Shown: positions 22,262 through 27,206 of the stretch, piece after piece | Layout of the letters: the number at the start of each line of letters is the position of its first letter | Numbering within the stretch: position 1 is the first letter of the stretch | Source of the DNA: Podila epigama | Taxonomy: Eukaryota; Mortierellomycota; Mortierellomycetes; Mortierellales; Mortierellaceae | Assembly: GCA_015679605.1 (NCBI GenBank) | Contig: JAAAVE010000049.1 | Location: 13,868-41,073, forward strand | Direction: 5' to 3' | Length of the DNA stretch: 27,206 bases | The notes under the pieces: generated by a model | Seen by the model: the letters and a program-made list of their open reading frames with translations, nothing else | Database searches by the model: none | What the model was told of the DNA's origin: nothing | Position numbers and translations under genes: made by a program

Positions 22262-23550
22262 ATGCTACCTTTCCAACGATTCATTCTTGCGCGTGGCAGG
22301 ATTCACGCTGTTTCTCCATGGCCACACACACCCTGCTGCTCATTCGTCCCCTCACGCCCATCGCTGCCCTTCCTTCGCCAGTACTCAAAGGGACATAACC
22401 ACGAACACTACAACGCCCGTCAGCAGTCGATCCGAAGAACGAACCAGATCATGGTCGGCGCTGTCGTGGCCATAGGTCTCGGCTCCTACTTTTTACAATC
22501 CATGCAACAGCAGCAGGGATTCGTCAATCCTTTCGCTTTTCTCTTCTCGTCCAACACCCTGACGAACGAGCGTTGGACACCTCTTGTCCTCACAAAAATC
22601 ACACCCGTCTCAGACTCTACCTCCATCTTTGAGTTCAAACTTCCAAAGCCAATGACCATTCCCATTTGCTCAGCCATTTATATCAAGGACGATCAGATCC
22701 AGGCCATGCGCGCCTATACTCCTGTCCACTATTCGCTCAAGGACCAACCTGTGATCCAATTTTTGGTCAAGCGATACAATGAAGGCCAGGTCTCGCGCTT
22801 CATGCACGCGGCCCGTGTCGGCCAAAAGATTGAAATGCGGGGCCCCGTCATGATCTGGCCAGCGAGTCGTCCTGAACTAGAGCAATATGATGAGATTGGA
22901 ATGGTAGGATAAAGAGAAAGTGACAGGGAGTCATGATCTTTTTGTTGCTTTATCTTGATCATCATGACAAAAAAAACAACATTTCTTAATGACATGGCAT
23001 CCTTTTTCCTTTCTAGATCGCGGGTGGCACAGGTATTACCGCAGTGTTGCCAGTGATCCACTCAGTCCTCACAAATAGAACCAAAAAGACTAAACTCTCA
23101 TTGCTGTTCGCAGCCCAGTCTGAGGAGGAGCTGTATTTCAGAGATGAACTGGATCAACTTGCCAAGTCGCATTCTGGCCAACTTAGGGTGGTTTATACCA
23201 TTGATCGTCTTCCAGAACCACAAGAGCAGCAACAGCAGCAACAACAGCAACAACAGCGAGGGAAAGCAAAGCAACAAGCAGTTCAGCCCTGGGAGGGTCA
23301 CGTTGGATATGTGAGCCAGGCCATGTTGGAAGGTCTGCTTCCACCTCCTTCATCAACAACGACAACGACGACAGGAGGAGAACCATCAAAGGCAGAGGAT
23401 GTCAAAAAGTCGATCATTCTAGTTTGTGGCCCTGAAAGCATGATCAAGCACGTTTCCGGTGGCCGAGGCGTCACTGGCCAGGACCCTATCCGAGGCATCC
23501 TAGGCACCATGGGTTACAAGAAGGAGCAAGTCTTTCGATTTCCAAATTAA
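22262..23550 (+). CDS. Mitochondrial-type FAD/NAD(P)H oxidoreductase, cytochrome b5 reductase / Cyc2-like
   Basis: Two exons, 22262-22903 and 23017-23550 (phase 0, GTAGGA...CTAG), give 391 aa. The N-terminus is Arg-rich without acidic residues (a mitochondrial presequence by appearance). A single hydrophobic segment follows (IMVGAVVAIGLGSYFL, about 62-77), then a ferredoxin-reductase-like module: FAD motif RAYTPVHY, GQKIEMRGPV, nucleotide-binding IAGGTGITAVLPV right after the splice, and CGPESMIKHVSG near the end. This fits a membrane-anchored reductase facing the intermembrane space. Cyc2 (cytochrome c haem attachment in fungi) and Mcr1 (NADH-cytochrome b5 reductase) are both candidates; the RAYTP motif and EVSxY-like GQVSRFM lean to Cyc2, tentatively. 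A ten-residue Gln run (23227-23256) and a Thr run interrupt the NAD domain. The GTAGGA donor is weak. Confidence 0.85.
23227..23256 (+). repeat. CAG/CAA polyglutamine repeat in reductase
   Basis: Ten consecutive Gln codons of mixed CAG and CAA lie between the second NAD-domain strand region (VVYTIDRLPEPQ) and the basic GKAKQQ segment. They probably fall in a surface loop. Confidence 0.85.
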
Positions 23551-23699
23551 TTAAATGGATCAAAGCCACCAGAAACAAACATTTCTTTTTTTTTTTTTTT
23601 TTCAAGTGTGTTCTGTTGCTGCGTTTTCTGTCTTTGTCTCTGCATCAGCAGCATCCATTCAATTCAACAATCACTCACCACCATAAATAAAGCAGCAGC
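23551..23699 (+). promoter_or_regulatory. Compact 149-bp spacer, reductase 3' end / eIF2B gamma promoter
   Basis: This spacer must hold the reductase 3' UTR and the eIF2B gamma promoter. It has a T run (23586-23602) and an AATAAA at 23686-23691, only nine bases before the next start codon. If that hexamer is used, the reductase transcript overlaps the start of the next gene. Confidence 0.5.
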
Positions 23700-25962
23700 A
23701 TGCCGTATAGAAAACGAGTGCCCGAGTTTCAGGCTGTCATCATGGCAGGATACGGAAATGGGTAACGGTTCATTATTCCGACATCTACCATGCACCACTG
23801 TTCTTAGTCTATGAAATTGCTTCTTTGGTCGAGGCATAGTAAGAGCAATAGAACCGCGACGACTCGGAAGGGGAAGCTAAACCTGATCCTATGAATATTG
23901 GAAACACTTAGATTGTACCCATTGACCGAGGAAAACAACATGCCCAAGGCTCTCTTGCCCATCGTGAACCAACCCATGATCTCATATCCCTTGGCCTGGC
24001 TTGAGTCATCCGGTGTCACAGGTAAGGCGACACCCCTCACCTCTTGAGTGCATCGTGATCTTTTTTTTTTTTTTCTTGTGAATCTAACATTACTACTTTG
24101 TCGTCCCTGATTTAAAAAAATACTAGATGTCATTGTCGTTTGTTTATCTTCGGGATCTGCAAAACTCGGACAGTACCTGGACAGATTCTACGAGGGAGAG
24201 TTGCACATTACTCTGGAGGTCGTGGACGATAACACAGGAACGGCCGATGCTTTGGCATTGATCAAGGATAAGATTAATGTAAGTTTTTTTTTCTTTGTTT
24301 TTTGTCTTTTCTCTCAAATACATTCCACTTGATTGGGAACCGTGATCTTCTGTGAAAAGGATCCGCTAAAGCCGTTTTTGCGTCCTTTACCAATTCAAAA
24401 CAAAATGTAAAAACTGATATATTCATATTTATTCCATTTAGACCGACTTTATTGTGATGAGCTGCGACCTTTTGACGGATCTTATACCCCATCAGTTCTT
24501 GGATACGCACCGTTCAGAAGATCCAACTGTCACTGCCCTGTTCTTTGAACCCAACAAGGGAGAAGGCGGACCCTCTGGTTCCAGCAAGATCAAAGGTAAG
24601 CACGTCTTATTATTTTCTTTTTCTTTTTCTTTGCTTGATTGAGGGAAATAGTGTCATAGAGAGAAACGAGTCACGGAAAAGGATGTACCTAAGTGGCCAA
24701 GCGGGTCAATGGAGCAAAGGATACAGCTCTAGTTCTATCCATAGAACACTCTCTCTGAAATCTTGCAGAGTGAAAGGTGCATGTGAGAACCATACATTGT
24801 GACTCATCACATTCTCTTTTTTCCTTTTCTCAACTCCACTTGATCACGGTTAAAAAAACAATAGACGTGACACAATACGTTGGAATTGATGCCAGCAACT
24901 CACAATTGGCGTACTTGAACAACTCTGATGTTATGGATGCGGAAGAATTCTCACTAAGGATGTCGTTGTTGAGCCAGCATCCAGTCTTGAACATCACACG
25001 TCTCCTTCAGGATGGACATTTGTACGTCTTTAAGCGATGGGTGATTGACTTGATCTCGGTCGTGTCCCAGAAGCGCAATATGGCCAGTATTAAGGAGCAT
25101 GTGTTGCCATTGTTGGTCAAGTCGCAACATCAAAAGGTTTTGGCGGATCGGGAAGGAGTGACCAAGGTGGTGGAGGCTGCTATGGCCGCCAATCCTAACA
25201 CACAGAAGCTTGCACTCGCCCTGTCAACAACCCAAGCCTCGACTACTGAGACAATGAATGGAGCAAGGGACGAGGAGGCGAACAACAAGAGCGGCAAGGC
25301 GAGTGAATGGAAGTCACCGATAAAGTGCAAAGCATTTGTTGTTCCCAAGGATGTCTACTGCGGACGTGCCAACTCTATTCCCAACTACTTTGAAGTCAAC
25401 CGCTATGTAAGTCATATTGTTATTATTATTTGGTACTTTTTTTTTCTTGTAGGTAACCTTTCCTTCTGACATGTTTTTTTCTTTTTTTTTTAATCTTGTT
25501 CCTTTTATTTGCCCTCTCTATGTTGTCGCCGATGCTGTTACCGTTTCGCATCATCTTGGAACACTTGTGACATTCTGGCTACTACAACTTGAAAAAAAAA
25601 TACAGTATACAAAGATCACTAACAAGGTCAGGAATCCGGGCGCGACGAACCAGGTGCAGACACAGGTTGGAGCAGATTCCTTGATTGGCGAGGAGACAAA
25701 GATTGGGGATCGGTCGTCGGTGAAGAAGTCGACGATTGGTAACAACTGCACGATTGGCAAGAATGTCAAGATTGTGAATTCGATTGTGATGGACAATGCA
25801 GTGATTGAGGACAATGTCAAGCTCGAAGGATGCATTATCTGCTCTGGCTCCAAGGTGTGCGAAAAGTCGTCCCTGAAGGACTGTGAGGTTGGAGGTGGAT
25901 TCCGGGTTGAGAAGGAGACCAACTCGAGGAATGAGCAGCTGGTTGATTTCCAGGAGCAGTAG
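23700..25962 (+). CDS. GCD1: Translation initiation factor eIF2B gamma subunit
   Basis: Six exons, 23700-23761, 23912-24021, 24127-24278, 24442-24595, 24865-25406 and 25606-25962, give 458 aa with consistent phases; human eIF2B gamma is about 452. With epsilon it forms the catalytic part of eIF2B, the GDP-GTP exchange factor for eIF2. The N-terminal nucleotidyltransferase-like domain is visible as PEFQAVIMAGYGNG, then MPKALLPIVNQPMISYPL, VVDDNTGTADALALI and FIVMSCDLLTD. The C-terminal left-handed beta-helix shows hexapeptide repeats (SLIGEETKIGDRSSVKKSTI, then NCTIGKNVKI). The start is the ATG at 23700 (reads MPYRKRVPEFQAV); family members usually begin near the PEFQAV, so the six-residue extension is odd. 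The GTG there replaces the expected ATG. The fourth intron (269 nt) holds hairpins and a tRNA-like A box. Confidence 0.95.
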
Positions 25963-26440
25963 AAGTTTTCTTTTTTTTTTAAAAAAAACAAATGGAATAT
26001 TGGATATTCACAACCTTTCTTTGATATGACTATAATTATTGTTGTTTCTCTGAACGGTGCTACGACTGTAAAATGAATTCGAGAAGAATGAGGGGAAGAA
26101 TGAGGGGTGTTCTCAGGCACACATTAAGACAATGTTTGAAGTTGCTTATTTGGATATGGGGTGCATGGTCACATTATGCAAATGCAACCCAGAAAAAAAA
26201 AAATTCTTGTTACACAAAATCTGTAGGCAAAGAGCACAATTTTTTCGATAGTCGTAATTCACGCGACCTAATGGAGGCTCACTTGCAACTTTTCCATCCT
26301 ATTTTATTTTTTTTTTTCGTGAATAATTTACTACGAGAATTGTCGGAATGTGGAGTACAGATAGCATTGGCCCCAGTATGATGACTTTATTGGTGGATCC
26401 AGGTCGGGATGGGGCAAGGTGGGATGTATGGGTGAGTATG

Positions 26441-26494
26441 AAAAAATAAAAAATAAAAAATAAAAAATAAAAAAACGAAAACGAAAACGAAAAT
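26441..26494 (+). repeat. AAAAAAT and CGAAAA tandem repeats
   Basis: Four exact copies of the heptamer AAAAAAT (26441-26468) are followed by seven A and three copies of CGAAAA (26476-26493). This is a compound microsatellite. Confidence 0.85.
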
Positions 26495-27154
26495 GAGCAT
26501 GGATCTTGCGAGACACTGAATAAATGATCTCAAACAATTTTTTTTTGTGCTCCCAAACAACCAATTTTTCATACTCTTTACTCGTTATAGTTGCCAAGCC
26601 AACATTGACAGTGAAGACAGCATAGAGAGCAGAAAGGAAAAACAAAAAAAAAGAGGGTTCGTGAACTTTTTCCTTACTGGCTCAAGATGATGGTTCACTG
26701 AATGTGAAAAATGGATGCGGAAGAATGTATGAGGTGACAAAGAATTAAAGCGGTTGTTTGACTTTTTTTGGTCGCATTCTCGGAGAAAAGTTTGTTTTAT
26801 CACATTTGCCGGTGCATCGTGTGTCTGATTGGCTGGCGATGGAGGAACTCTGTCATAACACTACTCTATTTGGAAATAACAAGCACAGGAGGGCACGGGA
26901 CTTGGCCAATCGTCGTTGTTGTCTTCTTCACTCGAGAGGGAAGGCTAAATCTCCGGAGGAATGGGTTTGGTGGAGAAGTGTTTCATCGTCATCGTATTCC
27001 CAAGTCGGTAAAAAAAAAAATGAAAAAAGAAATAGGAGATATGAAAGCTTTTTGCAGGGGAAGCATGCTAGCTTGAAGGAGAGGCAAGAAATTAGAAGAA
27101 TGGGAAAAGGGGCCAGACCCTTTTTTGTTTGTAGAGTGTTGGTCTCATTCTGAC

Positions 27155-27179
27155 ATTGCATTGCATTGCATTGCATCGC
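27155..27179 (+). repeat. ATTGC pentamer repeat
   Basis: Four exact ATTGC units are followed by one variant ATCGC, close to the window end. Confidence 0.85.
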
Positions 27180-27206
27180 GGTTGCCCAAAGATCAAAACT
27201 TGTCGC

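Larger units (their letters stand above)
25963..27206. other. Gene-poor right end with simple repeats
   Basis: After the eIF2B gamma stop there is an abrupt T-run/A-run (25970-25988), then A/T-rich sequence. I recognise no gene. The longest open frame (26758-27153, plus) has no family resemblance, no signal peptide and low-complexity composition. CCAAT motifs occur in both orientations (ATTGG near 26828, CCAAT near 26907), so the end may be promoter sequence for a gene beyond the window. Confidence 0.4.

Noticed and set aside
24687-24775. Intact tRNA gene in the eIF2B gamma intron
   Set aside because: There is an A-box match but no acceptor or anticodon stem that pairs properly, and A- and B-like boxes are too close.
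26758-27153. 131-codon open frame near the right end
   Set aside because: No recognisable domain, odd Arg/Lys/Ser-rich composition, overlaps other frames, and no splice or promoter support.

Overview
The window looks like a nuclear segment from a filamentous, early-diverging fungus. A Mortierella-like member of Mucoromycota is my inference, not proven. The evidence is short GT-AG introns (mostly 90-270 nt), fungal housekeeping genes, CT/AC-rich leaders, AATAAA-type 3' signals and decayed 25S rRNA-derived sequence. Nothing looks bacterial or viral. All exon models below were read by hand from splice signals, frame continuity and remembered family conservation. No alignment or RNA data were used.

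Layout from left to right: (1) a C2H2 zinc-finger/AT-hook putative transcription factor (+, 212-3841); (2) a five-exon SIRT1/Sir2-type NAD-dependent deacetylase (-, 4058-7835), tail-to-tail with gene 1; (3) TMA16, a ribosome-biogenesis factor (+, 8239-9053); (4) a TMEM164-family membrane protein (-, 9368-11086); (5) glucose-6-phosphate isomerase (-, 11598-13884) with an unusually long intron; (6) a 1.56 kb intergenic region leading to a small secreted 8-cysteine protein (+, 15445-16077) with a clear CCAAT/TATA promoter; (7) the nucleolar Pumilio-family protein PUF6 (+, 16343-18557); (8) a second secreted 8-cysteine protein related to the first (+, 19379-19885); (9) a 2.2 kb gene-poor block (about 20064-22210) with two decayed, reverse-oriented 25S rRNA fragments around a hAT-like inverted-repeat element and decayed coding-like sequence; (10) a mitochondrial-type FAD/NAD(P)H reductase, cytochrome b5 reductase or Cyc2-like (+, 22262-23550); (11) eIF2B gamma subunit/GCD1 in six exons (+, 23700-25962), only 149 bp after the reductase; (12) a 1.2 kb tail with simple repeats and no gene I can support.

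The genes do not form one pathway. TMA16, PUF6 and eIF2B gamma all serve ribosome assembly or translation, PGI is glycolytic, and Sir2 is a chromatin regulator. The least ordinary parts are the pair of 8-cysteine secreted proteins flanking PUF6 and the rRNA-relic/transposon block between the second of them and the reductase.
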